This document shows, one piece after another, positions 27,285 through 36,694 of a DNA stretch of 64,000 nucleotides. Each line of letters starts with the position of its first letter. The first letter of the stretch is position 1. Under the pieces are notes generated by a model that was given only the letters and a program-made list of their open reading frames with translations, was not told where the DNA came from and searched no databases. The DNA comes from Fulvivirgaceae bacterium JP3-4 (lineage in GTDB: Bacteria > Bacteroidota > Bacteroidia > Cytophagales > Cyclobacteriaceae). The stretch spans positions 930,001 to 994,000 of the forward strand of contig JARKND010000001.1 in NCBI GenBank assembly GCA_029309925.1. The letters are read 5' to 3'. Made by a program: the position numbers and the translations under genes.

Positions 27285-27292
27285 TATTTTTG
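27285..27292 (+). promoter_or_regulatory. -7 promoter element of metG
   Basis: TATTTTTG matches TAnnTTTG exactly, 51 bases upstream of the metG ATG. A TTG at 27260-27262 is 22 bases away and may serve as -33. Confidence 0.45.
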
Positions 27293-27343
27293 CTGGCATT
27301 CTGCTTTGAAGCTCATACAGACAAAAGCATTGTTGACGGTTAA

Positions 27344-29428
27344 ATGAAAAAATTCAAGCGCTATACAATCACTTCCGCCCTCCCGTACGCCAACGGACCA
27401 TTACACATCGGCCATATTGCTGGCGCATACCTGCCTGCTGACACCTACGTTCGCTTCCTTCGACTGAGAGGCGAAGATGTGGTTTATGTCTGCGGCTCCG
27501 ATGAGCATGGTGTGGCGATCACACTGGGCGCCAAAAAGGAAGGATTGACTCCGAAAGCTTTCGTTGATAAGTATCACAACATCATGAAGAAGGCGTTCGA
27601 AGATTTCGGAATTTCATTCGACATCTATTCCCGGACCTCTAATGAAATCCATTATAAAACCGCGCAGGAGTTTTTTACGAAGATCAACGATCAAAATCTT
27701 TTTACGATAGACTCTTCCGATCAGTACTACGATGAGGAGGAGAAAATATTCCTTGCCGACCGGTATATCATTGGCACGTGCCCGAACTGTGCGAATCCGA
27801 ATGCGTATGGAGATCAATGCGAGAAGTGCGGCACAAGTCTGAGTCCGAAGCAGCTTATCAATCCGCGCTCGACAGTGTCAGGTAAAACGCCCGTCCTTCG
27901 CCCGACAAAACACTGGTATTTTCCGCTTGACAAATTCGAAGGCTGGCTCAAAGAGTGGCTCGTAGAGGGTCACAAGGATGACTGGAAGACAAATGTCTAC
28001 GGTCAGTGCAAATCGTGGATAGATCAGGGTCTGCAACCGCGCTCGATCACACGCGATCTCGACTGGGGGATACCTGTTCCCCTTCCCGAAGCAAAAGGGA
28101 AGGTACTTTACGTTTGGTTTGACGCACCAATCGGATATATTTCGGCAACCAAGGAACTCAAAGGCAAGGACTGGGAGAAATACTGGAAAGATCCTGAAAC
28201 ACGATTGATCCACTTCATTGGAAAGGACAACATCGTATTCCACTGTATCATTTTCCCTTCGATGCTCAAAGCGAATGGTGAGTTCATTCTTCCGGACAAC
28301 GTTCCTGCGAACGAGTTCCTGAATCTCGAAGGTGAAAAGCTGTCGACCTCGCGAAATCATGCCGTGTGGTTGCACGAATACCTGCAGGAGTTTCCCGGCA
28401 GGAGAGATGAATTACGCTATGTGCTAACGTCCATTTCTCCAGAGACAAAAGATGCGGACTTCACATGGAGCGACTACCAGAAAAAAGTCAATAGCGAGTT
28501 GGTTGCCATCCTCGGCAATTTTGTGAACCGCGTGATGGTGCTCACATGGAAATACTTTGACGGCAAAGTTCCGTCAGAAAAGGAAATTGCCGGCACGACT
28601 GAAAAACGCAAAAAAATTCTTGCATACTACAATCAGGCGCATACCGATCTTGACAAAACCGTGAAGGAGATGATCAATTGTCTGCAGACGTTCAAGTTCA
28701 GGGAAGCGCAGTTTCAGATGATGAACCTCGCACGCATTGGAAACAAGTTTCTGGCAGATGCTGAGCCCTGGAAATTAGCGAAAGAAGATATGGAAGCAGT
28801 TGCTGCCATCCTTAACTATGCGCTTACCGTAGTTGGAAATATTGCGGTCGCATGTGAACCGTTTCTTCCTGACGCAGCCAAGTCGATTAAAAAGCAACTA
28901 AACGCGTCCGGCTTGGACAAAAAGTGGAACGAACTATGGACAAAGGAGCAACTTGTTCACACGGTTCCGGAAGGGCATCAGTTGAATGCTGCAGAATTGC
29001 TTTATAAAAACATTGAAGACGAAGACATTGCCAGGCAAGTGTCGCGATTGAAAAAGACAGAGAGCAAGCCTATGGAAGCTACAAATCTAAAAGCAATCAA
29101 ACCTGAAGTTGTATTCGATGACTTTTCGAAACTCGACATCCGCATTGGTAAAGTTGTAGCGGCTGAGAAGATGGAGAAGTCAGACAAACTTCTCAAGCTG
29201 ACGATCAATGCAGGGGTTGACACAAGAACAATTCTCAGCGGCATCGCGAAGCACTACTCAGCAGAAGAGATGGTAGGGAAGCAGGTTGCGTTCATCGCCA
29301 ACCTCGCACCGCGCAAAATGATGGGTATTGAATCGCAGGGTATGATTTTGAGTGCTGAAGACAGTGATGGAAAACTGAGACTGATCAGACCGGACGAAAT
29401 AGTCAACCCCGGTTCGACAGTAAGCTAA
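27344..29428 (+). CDS. metG: Methionyl-tRNA synthetase
   Basis: MetRS charges tRNA-Met. The 694-residue protein has the class I HIGH motif in [10 protein letters not shown], a zinc-knuckle insertion CPNC...CEKC near residue 145-165, and the KMSKS-like motif GEKLSTSRN near residue 335. The last 105 residues are the C-terminal tRNA-binding/dimerisation (OB-fold) domain ([23 protein letters not shown] by segments). Preceded by its own promoter and divergent from higBA. Confidence 0.97.
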   Translation: MKKFKRYTITSALPYANGPLHIGHIAGAYLPADTYVRFLRLRGEDVVYVCGSDEHGVAITLGAKKEGLTPKAFVDKYHNIMKKAFEDFGISFDIYSRTSNEIHYKTAQEFFTKINDQNLFTIDSSDQYYDEEEKIFLADRYIIGTCPNCANPNAYGDQCEKCGTSLSPKQLINPRSTVSGKTPVLRPTKHWYFPLDKFEGWLKEWLVEGHKDDWKTNVYGQCKSWIDQGLQPRSITRDLDWGIPVPLPEAKGKVLYVWFDAPIGYISATKELKGKDWEKYWKDPETRLIHFIGKDNIVFHCIIFPSMLKANGEFILPDNVPANEFLNLEGEKLSTSRNHAVWLHEYLQEFPGRRDELRYVLTSISPETKDADFTWSDYQKKVNSELVAILGNFVNRVMVLTWKYFDGKVPSEKEIAGTTEKRKKILAYYNQAHTDLDKTVKEMINCLQTFKFREAQFQMMNLARIGNKFLADAEPWKLAKEDMEAVAAILNYALTVVGNIAVACEPFLPDAAKSIKKQLNASGLDKKWNELWTKEQLVHTVPEGHQLNAAELLYKNIEDEDIARQVSRLKKTESKPMEATNLKAIKPEVVFDDFSKLDIRIGKVVAAEKMEKSDKLLKLTINAGVDTRTILSGIAKHYSAEEMVGKQVAFIANLAPRKMMGIESQGMILSAEDSDGKLRLIRPDEIVNPGSTVS

Positions 29429-29431
29429 TCA

Positions 29432-29544
29432 ATTTTAAATTTGATATTTTAAATTTGAAATTTTGGTTCGATGTGAGGCGACCATCCAGACCACGGAATA
29501 GCCTCGGGTATTAAATTTCAAATTTCAAATGTAAAATTTCAAAT
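29432..29544. repeat. Heptad inverted-repeat element (word AAATTTG)
   Basis: Left arm 29432-29464 reads ATTTTAA, ATTTGAT, ATTTTAA, ATTTGAA in 7-base phase; right arm 29512-29544 reads AAATTTC, AAATTTC, AAATGTA, AAATTTC. The arms are inverted copies with about 29 of 33 matching positions. The 47-base centre has its own stem GAGGC (29475-29479) / GCCTC (29501-29505). It separates the convergent metG and pth genes and may stop transcription from both. Confidence 0.65.
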
Positions 29545-29560
29545 CTCAAAGGAATACTTT

Positions 29561-30121
29561 TCAGGTGTTGTAGAGACTCATCGTCTTCTCCGGCCCGATC
29601 ATACAAAACGATATAATCATCTCGTTCGCTTTTTTGATGATCTCGGGGAGCTTAGCGAATTCTTCTTGTGTGAAGTTGCTGAGAACAAAATCAACTTGCT
29701 GTCCTTTTCCAAACTCACTTCCGATACCAAAACGCAGACGGGAGTAGTCCTGACCGCCAAGCACGAGTTCAATATTCTTTAACCCGTTATGTCCGGCTGC
29801 GCTTCCTTTCGTTCTCATGCGAAGGGATCCGAATGGAAGAGCGATGTCGTCTACCACAACAAGTACATTTTCCTTTGGGATTTTCAGTTCATTCATCCAG
29901 TAGGCAATTGATTTCCCGCTAAGGTTCATGAACGTTGTGGGCTTGATGAGGTGAATCGTTTTTCCTTTCAATCTGAACTCAGTTTTGTCAGCAAGCCGGG
30001 CTGATGCAAAATCAACTTTGTGCTGATCTGCGAGCTGATCAAGAACGAGGAAGCCAATGTTGTGGCGTGTGAGTTCGTACTCAGGACCAATGTTGCCAAG
30101 ACCAGCGATCAAAAACTTCAT
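29561..30121 (-). CDS. pth: Peptidyl-tRNA hydrolase
   Basis: Pth recycles peptidyl-tRNAs dropped from ribosomes. The 186-residue protein starts MKFLIAGLGNIGPEYELTRHNIGF, with the catalytic histidine in TRHNIGF; the conserved aspartate is in VLVVVDDIALPFG and the GSAAGHNGLKNI motif follows. Downstream of rplY in the same direction, as in many bacteria, although about 220 bases with repeats and a terminator separate them. Confidence 0.96.
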   Translation of the reverse strand: MKFLIAGLGNIGPEYELTRHNIGFLVLDQLADQHKVDFASARLADKTEFRLKGKTIHLIKPTTFMNLSGKSIAYWMNELKIPKENVLVVVDDIALPFGSLRMRTKGSAAGHNGLKNIELVLGGQDYSRLRFGIGSEFGKGQQVDFVLSNFTQEEFAKLPEIIKKANEMIISFCMIGPEKTMSLYNT

Positions 30122-30156
30122 TTGAATTTTGGGTAGCTTGCAAAATAACCAAACCC

Positions 30157-30245
30157 GTTACAGGTTGCAAGTTGCAGGCCGCAGGCGTGTCGGTGTCGGC
30201 TAGAATCCTTCGAAGCATTGAAACTTGCGACCTGGAACTTGTAAC
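30157..30245. repeat. Heptad inverted-repeat element (word GTTGCAG)
   Basis: Left arm GTTACAG, GTTGCAA, GTTGCAG, GCCGCAG, GCGTGTC (30157-30191) is in exact 7-base phase. The right arm 30224-30245 (CTTGCGA, CCTGGAA, CTTGTAA) is an inverted copy, 17 of 22 matches over the outer part. Located between pth and rplY. Confidence 0.55.
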
Positions 30246-30248
30246 AAA

Positions 30249-30288
30249 CAAAAAGTCCCATCGTTTCCGACAGGACTCTTTGTTTTTT
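30249..30288 (-). terminator. Terminator downstream of rplY
   Basis: Arms 30249-30258 and 30273-30282 form a 10-bp stem with one mismatch and a 14-base loop. On the minus strand the stem ends in a T-rich tract (TTTTTGTTTG); the plus strand also ends in TTTGTTTTTT, so it may work both ways. Confidence 0.6.
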
Positions 30289-30313
30289 GCATTAGACCTG
30301 AGCGAGGCGTTTT

Positions 30314-30341
30314 GCCTACTGTCAATTGCCTACTGCCTACT
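30314..30341. repeat. Heptad direct repeat (word GCCTACT)
   Basis: Four 7-base words in phase: GCCTACT, GTCAATT, GCCTACT, GCCTACT, ending four bases before the rplY stop. No inverted arm was found. Same construction as the other heptad elements. Confidence 0.5.
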
Positions 30342-30344
30342 ACT

Positions 30345-31040
30345 TTATTTCTTACCCGCGTCCTTTTTCGGAGCTTCTGCTTTCTTTGCATCAGCGCCTG
30401 CAGCAGGAGCACCCGCAGCAGGAGCAGCACCGGCAGCAGCACCTTCAGCAGGAGCAGCAGCCGCGGCAGCAGCAGCATCTTCAGCAGCCATCTTCGCAGC
30501 GCGAGGAACTTCAACGGCAGCGATCGTAGCTTGTTTAGGATCGAGGAAGTCGAGGCCCGGAAACTTCATATCACCAACTTTAATTGCGTGGTGGAAGTCA
30601 AGCTCTGAAACGTCAACATCGATATGGTCTGGCATATCCTTAGGGAAGCCATACACTTTCAGTGCAGCTCTCTTACGGATAAGCGTACCACCTTTTGATA
30701 CACCGGGAGCGCTTCCAACAAGACGAGTAGGAATGCTCATCTTTACTTTGCGGTCGTCAGCGATCTTCAGGAAGTCAGCGTGAAGGATGATCTCACTCAC
30801 AGGATGGAATTGAACTTCCTGGAGGATAGCTTTGCTTTCTTCTCCTTCGATGTTCACGTGAACGAAGTGCGCTTCATTCGTGTAAACAAGCTCACGGAAG
30901 AGGATCATCGGAGAGTAGAAATGTACTTGCTGATCTCCACCATACAGTACGCAGGGAACAAGGCCTTCATCGCGAAGTTTTTGTGCGTCAACCTTGCCGA
31001 GATTTGCTCTTTTATACCCTATAATCTCAACAGTTTTCAT
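30345..31040 (-). CDS. rplY: 50S ribosomal protein L25/general stress protein Ctc
   Basis: A 231-residue CTC-type L25 that binds 5S rRNA. The N-terminal L25 domain (about residues 1-95) includes RDEGLVPCVLYGG and the C-terminal TL5-like beta domain runs to about 185. The last 45 residues are an unusual low-complexity tail of Ala, Gly, Pro and Lys (AAAAAAAAPAEG and similar). A tail of this kind is common in Bacteroidota L25 but its length is variable. Downstream of prs by 26 bases. Confidence 0.94.
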   Translation of the reverse strand: MKTVEIIGYKRANLGKVDAQKLRDEGLVPCVLYGGDQQVHFYSPMILFRELVYTNEAHFVHVNIEGEESKAILQEVQFHPVSEIILHADFLKIADDRKVKMSIPTRLVGSAPGVSKGGTLIRKRAALKVYGFPKDMPDHIDVDVSELDFHHAIKVGDMKFPGLDFLDPKQATIAAVEVPRAAKMAAEDAAAAAAAAPAEGAAAGAAPAAGAPAAGADAKKAEAPKKDAGKK

Positions 31041-31066
31041 GATTATATGATTTAGTTTTAAAAAAG

Positions 31067-31996
31067 TTACAATTTAATAAACAACGAGCTGATCGATTCG
31101 TTATCGTGGATCTTGCGGATCGCTTTTGCGAACAGGTCAGACATCGTCAATACTTTGATCTTTGGTGATTCTCTCTTCAATGGGATCGTGTCAGTCACCA
31201 CGAGCTCCTCGAGCACAGAGCCTTCAATATTTTCATACGCCTTGCCGGAAAGCACCGGGTGTGTACAAACGGCTCTGACAGACTTCGCTCCATTTTCTTT
31301 CAACAATCCGGCAGCTTTGCATATCGTTCCGGCAGTGTCTACCAGGTCATCGACTAGGACTACGTCTTTTCCATCCACTTCACCAATCAGGCGCATGGAC
31401 TCGATCTTGTTTGCCTCCTTGCGATGCTTATCACAAACAGCAAGTTCAGAATTGAAAAACTTTGCAAAGTTTCTCGCACGTTTGATCCCGCCTACATCAG
31501 GCGTTGCAAACATAATATCTTTCAGTCCTAATGATTTGAGGTAAGGCACGAAGATGTATGAACCATCAAGGTGATCGACTGGAATGTCGAAGAATCCCTG
31601 GATCTGATCGGCATGCAGGTCGCACGCCATAATTCTGTCTGCGCCTGCCGCAGAGATAAGGTTCGCGATCATTTTTGCCGCAATGGCTACCCGCGGCTTG
31701 TCCTTGCGATCCTGGCGCGCGTATCCAAAATAGGGAATGATAACGTTTACGTTATGCGCACTTGCACGCTTTGCAGCGTCAACCATGAGCAGCAGTTCCA
31801 TGAGGTTGTCAGCGGGAGCAAAGGTCGACTGAATGATGAATACATCATGGCCCCGAACCGACTCAGCTAAAAAGGGAGACATTTCGCCATCGCTGAATTG
31901 TTTATAGTCAACGCGTCCCAGTGGTTCACCGTAGGCGTTGGCGATTTTTTCAGCCAGATACTGCGTGGCTTGACCACTGAAGATTTTTACTCCCAT
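31067..31996 (-). CDS. prs: Ribose-phosphate pyrophosphokinase
   Basis: Prs makes PRPP from ribose-5-phosphate and ATP for purine, pyrimidine, His, Trp and NAD synthesis. The 309-residue protein shows QFSDGEMSPFLAESVRG, the ATP loop RQDRKDKPR, DLHADQIQGFFDIPVDHL and the PRPP-binding loop VVLVDDLVDTAGT. The ATG is 18 bases from the tRNA-Gln terminator hairpin, so the terminator also forms the prs leader. Operon prs-rplY likely. Confidence 0.96.
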   Translation of the reverse strand: MGVKIFSGQATQYLAEKIANAYGEPLGRVDYKQFSDGEMSPFLAESVRGHDVFIIQSTFAPADNLMELLLMVDAAKRASAHNVNVIIPYFGYARQDRKDKPRVAIAAKMIANLISAAGADRIMACDLHADQIQGFFDIPVDHLDGSYIFVPYLKSLGLKDIMFATPDVGGIKRARNFAKFFNSELAVCDKHRKEANKIESMRLIGEVDGKDVVLVDDLVDTAGTICKAAGLLKENGAKSVRAVCTHPVLSGKAYENIEGSVLEELVVTDTIPLKRESPKIKVLTMSDLFAKAIRKIHDNESISSLFIKL

Positions 31997-31997
31997 A

Positions 31998-32042
31998 GCT
32001 TTTAAAAACTAAATCCCGGTCTTTCGGAGGAAAAACCGGGAT
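31998..32042 (-). terminator. Terminator of tRNA-Gln, overlapping the prs leader
   Basis: ATCCCGGT (32013-32020) and ACCGGGAT (32035-32042) pair, extended by five more pairs to a 13-bp stem with one G-U pair and a CTCC loop. On the minus strand TTTAGTTTTT follows. It ends four bases after the tRNA. Confidence 0.75.
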
Positions 32043-32045
32043 ATG

Positions 32046-32118
32046 TTGACCTACCAGGGCTCGAACCTGGACTTTCTTGAATCAAAATCAAGCGTGTTGC
32101 CAGTTACACCATAGGTCA
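32046..32118 (-). tRNA. tRNA-Gln(TTG)
   Basis: A complete 73-base cloverleaf on the minus strand: acceptor TGACCTA/TAGGTCA, D arm GTGT/ACAC, anticodon stem CTTGA/TCAAG with loop TTTTGAT giving anticodon TTG (Gln, CAA), T arm CCAGG-TTCGAGC-CCTGG, discriminator A. The CCA end is not encoded (CAT follows the discriminator). Confidence 0.95.
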
Positions 32119-32127
32119 ATACCCGAA

Positions 32128-32165
32128 CTAATTCTGCGAATTAGCCCCAAAACGTTGATTTTGGG
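32128..32165 (-). other. Two hairpins in the tRNA-Gln 5' leader
   Basis: CTAATTC/GAATTAG (32128-32134, 32138-32144) and CCCAAAA/TTTTGGG (32146-32152, 32159-32165) are perfect 7-bp stems lying side by side between the promoter and the mature tRNA. They would be removed by RNase P processing. Confidence 0.45.
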
Positions 32166-32169
32166 TCTG

Positions 32170-32177
32170 CAAAGGTA
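32170..32177 (-). promoter_or_regulatory. -7 promoter element of tRNA-Gln
   Basis: Minus-strand TACCTTTG is a perfect TAnnTTTG match about 52 bases upstream of the mature tRNA 5' end. A -33 TTG was not found. Confidence 0.5.
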
Positions 32178-32215
32178 GAATTATTTTCGAAAAAAGGTAT
32201 GGCCGGGCTAATTTT

Positions 32216-32791
32216 TTAGAGGTCTTTTTCCTCCGCCAGCTGGGTTCCGCCTTCGAGGAATCCCTCCGCCCAGAACCGGTATTTGTCGAGAATTGAGATA
32301 ACGGCATTCTTCAGGTGGCGGCTGTTATTGAAATCGATTGATCCATACATAGTGGTTGCATAACCCTGCCAGATTGATCTGTTTTGCCGCCTGTCGTAGA
32401 ACTGGATTAGCAAAGTGCCGGTTTTGAGATTATACTTTTGTGGATCGTAGTTGAGATCTTCTTTCTGATTCCTTACCCATTCCTCAATATCTGGCTGGAT
32501 GTAACCGTTAAATTTGAGACTGTCGTTAAACATTTTGAAACCAATAATGAGGTGCGGTTTGTTTGACGCCTGCCGGTAACCGAGAAATTTCATCCTGGCA
32601 ACAATGGACTTTTCAATAACCTCATTGACCATTGTGGTATCAGTAATCCCCGCAGGTTTCATGATGTCGAAAGTGCGATACTTCTTAAAATTGCCTTTAT
32701 AGCTGTAGTCGTATTCTACGGGAAGTTCCTTGTATCCAAGACATGAAACGAACAATAAACCGACAACGAGAGGAGTCCAAAGTTTCTTCAT
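32216..32791 (-). CDS. DUF4136-type lipoprotein
   Basis: A 191-residue lipoprotein: signal peptide MKKLWTPLVVGLLFVS with lipobox cysteine at 17, then DYSYKGNFKKYRTFDIMKP, a segment IEKSIVARMKFLGYRQASNKPHLIIGF and a later WQGYATTMYG. This pattern of an N-terminal 'F..Y.TF' and a central 'PDLLV'-like strand matches DUF4136, small outer-membrane or periplasmic lipoproteins of unknown role. It follows the tRNA on the same strand order and lies downstream of purL. Confidence 0.8.
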   Translation of the reverse strand: MKKLWTPLVVGLLFVSCLGYKELPVEYDYSYKGNFKKYRTFDIMKPAGITDTTMVNEVIEKSIVARMKFLGYRQASNKPHLIIGFKMFNDSLKFNGYIQPDIEEWVRNQKEDLNYDPQKYNLKTGTLLIQFYDRRQNRSIWQGYATTMYGSIDFNNSRHLKNAVISILDKYRFWAEGFLEGGTQLAEEKDL

Positions 32792-32869
32792 AGGTCTACA
32801 GTATTGAAAAGTGAATTTGAATATAATTCAATTCCTACACCGGAACAAAAAGAACATGAAACCTTTTAC

Positions 32870-35800
32870 TTACCCGTTCTTTCTAAGCCATTCACGCGCG
32901 TTCACAAAGGCTTCAATCCACGGAGAGATAACATCATTTTTCCGTGTTCCCGGGTAATAGGCCCAGTTCCAAGGGAAAAGCGATCTTTCAATGTGCGGCA
33001 TTATTGCCAGGTGGCGTCCGTCTTTAGAATAAAGTGCGGCAACAGAAAGATCAGAACCTCCGGGTGTTCCGGGGTACTCCTTGTAAAAATACTGTGCCGC
33101 TATCTTGTAGCGGGATGCATCAGACGGCAACCTGAACCTTCCCTCACCGTGTGCCACCCACACACCGAGTTTCGAGCCGCCAAATGACTTCAGCATAACC
33201 GAATCATTATGCGGGATCTCAATCGTCAGGAACGTAGATTCAAACTTTTCCGAACTATTGTGGTGCATTTTCTCCTGCCAGTCGGGATAAAGAAGCCCAA
33301 GTTCCATCATCAGCTGACAACCATTGCAGACACCCAGGCTCAAAGTATCTTTTCGAGCGTAAAAATTATCGAGCGCTTGTTTCGCTTTCGCATTGTAGAG
33401 GAAAGCTCCCGCCCAACCTTTCGCAGAACCGAGAACGTCTGAATTGGAAAATCCTCCAACGAAGACAATGAGATTCACATCAGACAAATCTTCACGGCCG
33501 GAAACCAAATCGGTCATGTGAACATCCTTCACATCAAATCCTGCGAGGTGTAGACTGTAAGCCATTTCACGATCGCCATTCACGCCTTTCTCCCGGATGA
33601 TTGCGGCTTTCAGACCGGAGGGTTTATTGCGTTTTGGATCAATACCGTAGGGCGTAAGCTGCCCGCTGAAATTTTTCGGGAATGTGTAGTCGAGAACCTG
33701 GTGCTTGTAATTTTTATAGCGCGCTTCTGCATGCGCTTTCGGTCTTTGCTTGCTGTCGAGCAGGAAAGAAGTTTTGAACCATGTATCTCTCAGCTTATCA
33801 ATGTCAAGTTTTTCTGATGTGCTGCCCGACTTCAGGTTCATCGTACGATCTGATGTTACCTCAGCAATCACTTCGAAGGAAATGTTTTTCGCTCTGAGCA
33901 GTTCCGATGCTTTTTCACCGGAAACCTGCAGCAATACGCCAGGATTTTCTGCAAACAAGACTTTAATACGATCCTGCCCGAGTTTGCTGATGTCGACATT
34001 AAGGCCAACTTTTGGAATGGCAAACGTCATCTCAAGGAGCGCAGTGATCATTCCGCCTTCAGAAATGTCATGACCGGCAAGAATCAATCCCTCACGGATA
34101 AGTTGCTGTACCGCGCCAAACGCATCTGCAAAGTACGTTGCATCATTGACGGTTGGTGTTTCATTGCCTAGCAGATTGACTACCTGCGCAAAACTGCTTC
34201 CGCCAAGCTTGAACTGATCTTTTGAAAAATTGATATAAATGACCTTCGATCCTGCGATGGGCTGAAGCACTGGTGAAACGGTCTTCGTAAAATCTTCTGA
34301 CTCGCCAACTGCCGTGATGATTACCGTGCCTGGAGAATACACAACTTCGCCACCCGGATATTTCTGTGTCATCGACAACGAATCTTTTCCGGTGGGAATG
34401 TTGATGCCAAGGCTGATCGCAAAATCGCTCACCGCTTCAACAGCCTGATACAGTCTTGCGTTCTCGCCTTTATTTTTTGCAGGCCACATCCAGTTTGCGC
34501 TGAGTGAAATTCCTTTGAGTCCGTAAGTAAGGGGTGTCCACACAATGTTTGTCAACGATTCAGCGATGGCAAGTTTGCTTCCGGCAGCGGCATCGACAAG
34601 CGCAGCTCCGGGAGCGTGACCAATCGCAGTAGCAACTCCTTTTCGCCCGGTATAGTCGAGTGCCATGATGCCGAGATTGTTCAGCGGAAGCTGAATGGGA
34701 CCACACGTTTGCTGATGTACTACCTTGCCTGTTACAGACCTGTCGACTTTGTTTGTCAGCCAGTCTTTGCAGGCAACAGCTTCGAGTTGAAGAACATTGT
34801 CAAGATATTCGCTGAATTTTGAATCATCATACGTTACTGGTTTGTACGCGATCGGTTGTGTCGAATCTTCGAGAATAGTTTTAGGCGATGAACCGAAAAG
34901 ATGTTTCAATTGAAGGTCAACAGGGTTCGGGCCTTTTCCATTTTTTGTGAAAGTGAGCTTCTGGTCTCCGGTCGATTCACCCACCACATAGAAAGGCGCA
35001 CGTTCGCGTTCCGATACTTTTCTCAGCGTGTCAATATCCTTGTCGCGAATGGCGAGGCCCATGCGCTCCTGCGATTCGTTGCTGATAATTTCTTTGTCTG
35101 ACAGTGTCGGATCTCCGATGGGGAGTTTATCGATATGAATTGTTCCGCCTGTCTCTTCAAGCAGTTCTGACAGACAGTTAAGATGTCCGCCTGCGCCATG
35201 ATCATGAATGGTGATGATCGGATTTTCATCCGCTTCCACCATCGCACGGATTGCGTTCATCACACGCTTCTGCATTTCAGGATTTGAACGCTGAATAGCA
35301 TTCAACTCAATCGCATTACCGTATTCACCCGTGGCAACCGATGACACTGCTCCGCCACCCATTCCAATCCGATAATTATCGCCACCGAGCAACACTATCT
35401 TATCGCCCGGCTTGAGGTGTTCTTTTTTACTGTCCTGTGCTTTGCCGAACCCAACTCCACCGGCAAGCATGATCACTTTGTCGAAGCCGTATTTTTTATC
35501 TGCTTCAAAATGTTCGAAGGTGAGGACGCTTCCGCAGATGAGTGGCTGGCCGAATTTGTTTCCAAAATCAGAGGCGCCATCAGACGCCTTGATGAGAATT
35601 TCTTCAGGGCTTTGATATAACCATTTGCGTGCTTCAAATTTTTTCTCCCATGGTCTTCCGTTCTCGAGACGCGGGTAAGATGTGATGTAGACAGCAGTCC
35701 CTGCCAGGGGGAGAGAACCTTTCCCTCCGGCAAGCCGGTCGCGGATCTCGCCACCGGAACCAGTAGCTGCACCGTTGAAAGGTTCAACTGTGGTCGGGAA

Positions 35801-36550
35801 GTTGTGTGTTTCGGCTTTGATCGAAATAACCGAATCGATCTTTTCCGTTTTAAAAAAATCAGCAACGTCCTGTCGTGCAGGCGCGAATTGTTCGATTTCC
35901 GGTCCCTTGATAAACGCAACGTTGTCTTTATATGCGCTGATCAGGTGATTCGGATTTTCTTTCGAGGTTTGTTTGATGAGCTGGAACAGCGTCTGAACTT
36001 TTTCTTTGCCATCGATCACAAACGTGCCGTTGAAGATCTTGTGGCGGCAATGTTCAGAATTCACCTGCGAAAATCCGAACACTTCGCTGTCGGTGAGTTT
36101 GCGGCCAAGTTGCGCGCTGACACCTTCGAGGTAGTCAACTTCTTCTTTGCTGAGTGCGAGACCTTCCTTCTCATTGTATGCACCAATGTCTTCGACCGCT
36201 CTGATTGGCTCGGGCTGATGATGGATTGTGAAAAGATCCTGATCTAATTTTGTGTAAAGCACTTCAAGCATTCGGTCATGCTTTGCAGCGGCAGAATCGA
36301 CTACAGTAAACTCTTCAATTCGCTGGATACCGGTGATTGACATATTTTGCGTGATCTCAACGGCATTGGTGCTCCAGGGCGTCACCATTTCTTTCCGGGG
36401 GCCAACAAAAAATCCGATTACGGTGTTTTCCGCCAGCAGGTCAGCTCCGCTGAAGAGCCACGTAAGCTTTTGAATGTCTGCTTTTTGTAAAGGGTGTGCC
36501 GAGCCAACAGCGTAAAGTTTGTCGGCTTTCGAACGAAAGAATAAGATCAT
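32870..36550 (-). CDS. purL: Phosphoribosylformylglycinamidine synthase (large, single-chain)
   Basis: The fourth enzyme of purine synthesis: FGAR + Gln + ATP to FGAM. The 1226-residue chain includes an N-terminal PurS-like region, FGAM synthetase domains with AETHNFPTTVEPFNGAATG, the ATP-site GGDNYRIGMGGGAVSS and HDHGAGGHLNC, and a C-terminal class I glutaminase with nucleophile Cys in GVCNGCQLMMELG and His-Glu around MPHIERSLFPW. This is the single-chain form seen in Gram-negatives rather than the PurS/L/Q set. Confidence 0.97.
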   Translation of the reverse strand: MILFFRSKADKLYAVGSAHPLQKADIQKLTWLFSGADLLAENTVIGFFVGPRKEMVTPWSTNAVEITQNMSITGIQRIEEFTVVDSAAAKHDRMLEVLYTKLDQDLFTIHHQPEPIRAVEDIGAYNEKEGLALSKEEVDYLEGVSAQLGRKLTDSEVFGFSQVNSEHCRHKIFNGTFVIDGKEKVQTLFQLIKQTSKENPNHLISAYKDNVAFIKGPEIEQFAPARQDVADFFKTEKIDSVISIKAETHNFPTTVEPFNGAATGSGGEIRDRLAGGKGSLPLAGTAVYITSYPRLENGRPWEKKFEARKWLYQSPEEILIKASDGASDFGNKFGQPLICGSVLTFEHFEADKKYGFDKVIMLAGGVGFGKAQDSKKEHLKPGDKIVLLGGDNYRIGMGGGAVSSVATGEYGNAIELNAIQRSNPEMQKRVMNAIRAMVEADENPIITIHDHGAGGHLNCLSELLEETGGTIHIDKLPIGDPTLSDKEIISNESQERMGLAIRDKDIDTLRKVSERERAPFYVVGESTGDQKLTFTKNGKGPNPVDLQLKHLFGSSPKTILEDSTQPIAYKPVTYDDSKFSEYLDNVLQLEAVACKDWLTNKVDRSVTGKVVHQQTCGPIQLPLNNLGIMALDYTGRKGVATAIGHAPGAALVDAAAGSKLAIAESLTNIVWTPLTYGLKGISLSANWMWPAKNKGENARLYQAVEAVSDFAISLGINIPTGKDSLSMTQKYPGGEVVYSPGTVIITAVGESEDFTKTVSPVLQPIAGSKVIYINFSKDQFKLGGSSFAQVVNLLGNETPTVNDATYFADAFGAVQQLIREGLILAGHDISEGGMITALLEMTFAIPKVGLNVDISKLGQDRIKVLFAENPGVLLQVSGEKASELLRAKNISFEVIAEVTSDRTMNLKSGSTSEKLDIDKLRDTWFKTSFLLDSKQRPKAHAEARYKNYKHQVLDYTFPKNFSGQLTPYGIDPKRNKPSGLKAAIIREKGVNGDREMAYSLHLAGFDVKDVHMTDLVSGREDLSDVNLIVFVGGFSNSDVLGSAKGWAGAFLYNAKAKQALDNFYARKDTLSLGVCNGCQLMMELGLLYPDWQEKMHHNSSEKFESTFLTIEIPHNDSVMLKSFGGSKLGVWVAHGEGRFRLPSDASRYKIAAQYFYKEYPGTPGGSDLSVAALYSKDGRHLAIMPHIERSLFPWNWAYYPGTRKNDVISPWIEAFVNAREWLRKNG

Positions 36551-36575
36551 TTAATCAGTGGTCGATTAGAAGCTG

Positions 36576-36583
36576 CAAAAGTA
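36576..36583 (-). promoter_or_regulatory. -7 promoter element of purL
   Basis: Minus-strand TACTTTTG matches TAnnTTTG exactly, about 26 bases before the purL ATG at 36550. No -33 TTG at standard distance. Confidence 0.45.
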
Positions 36584-36668
36584 CTAGCAATTTGTCGTTT
36601 TTCGCTGCAAAAATTCTCATTTCTCAAACTGGTCTGCCCATAATGACCAAAACTGCTGTCTGGTCTAT

Positions 36669-36676
36669 TATCTTTG
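36669..36676 (+). promoter_or_regulatory. -7 promoter element of the 36695 gene
   Basis: TATCTTTG is a perfect TAnnTTTG match 18 bases before the ATG at 36695. A short inverted repeat GACCA/TGGTC lies upstream at about 36645-36665. Confidence 0.5.
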
Positions 36677-36694
36677 CGTCAGCAACGAAGCAAA

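Noticed and set aside
30172-30783. 203-residue plus-strand ORF opposite rplY
   Set aside because: It is the complement of the Ala/Gly/Pro-rich L25 tail and has a low-complexity product; antisense shadow.
35473-35919. 148-residue ORF antisense or out of frame in purL
   Set aside because: It lies fully inside purL in another frame, with no motif; shadow ORF.
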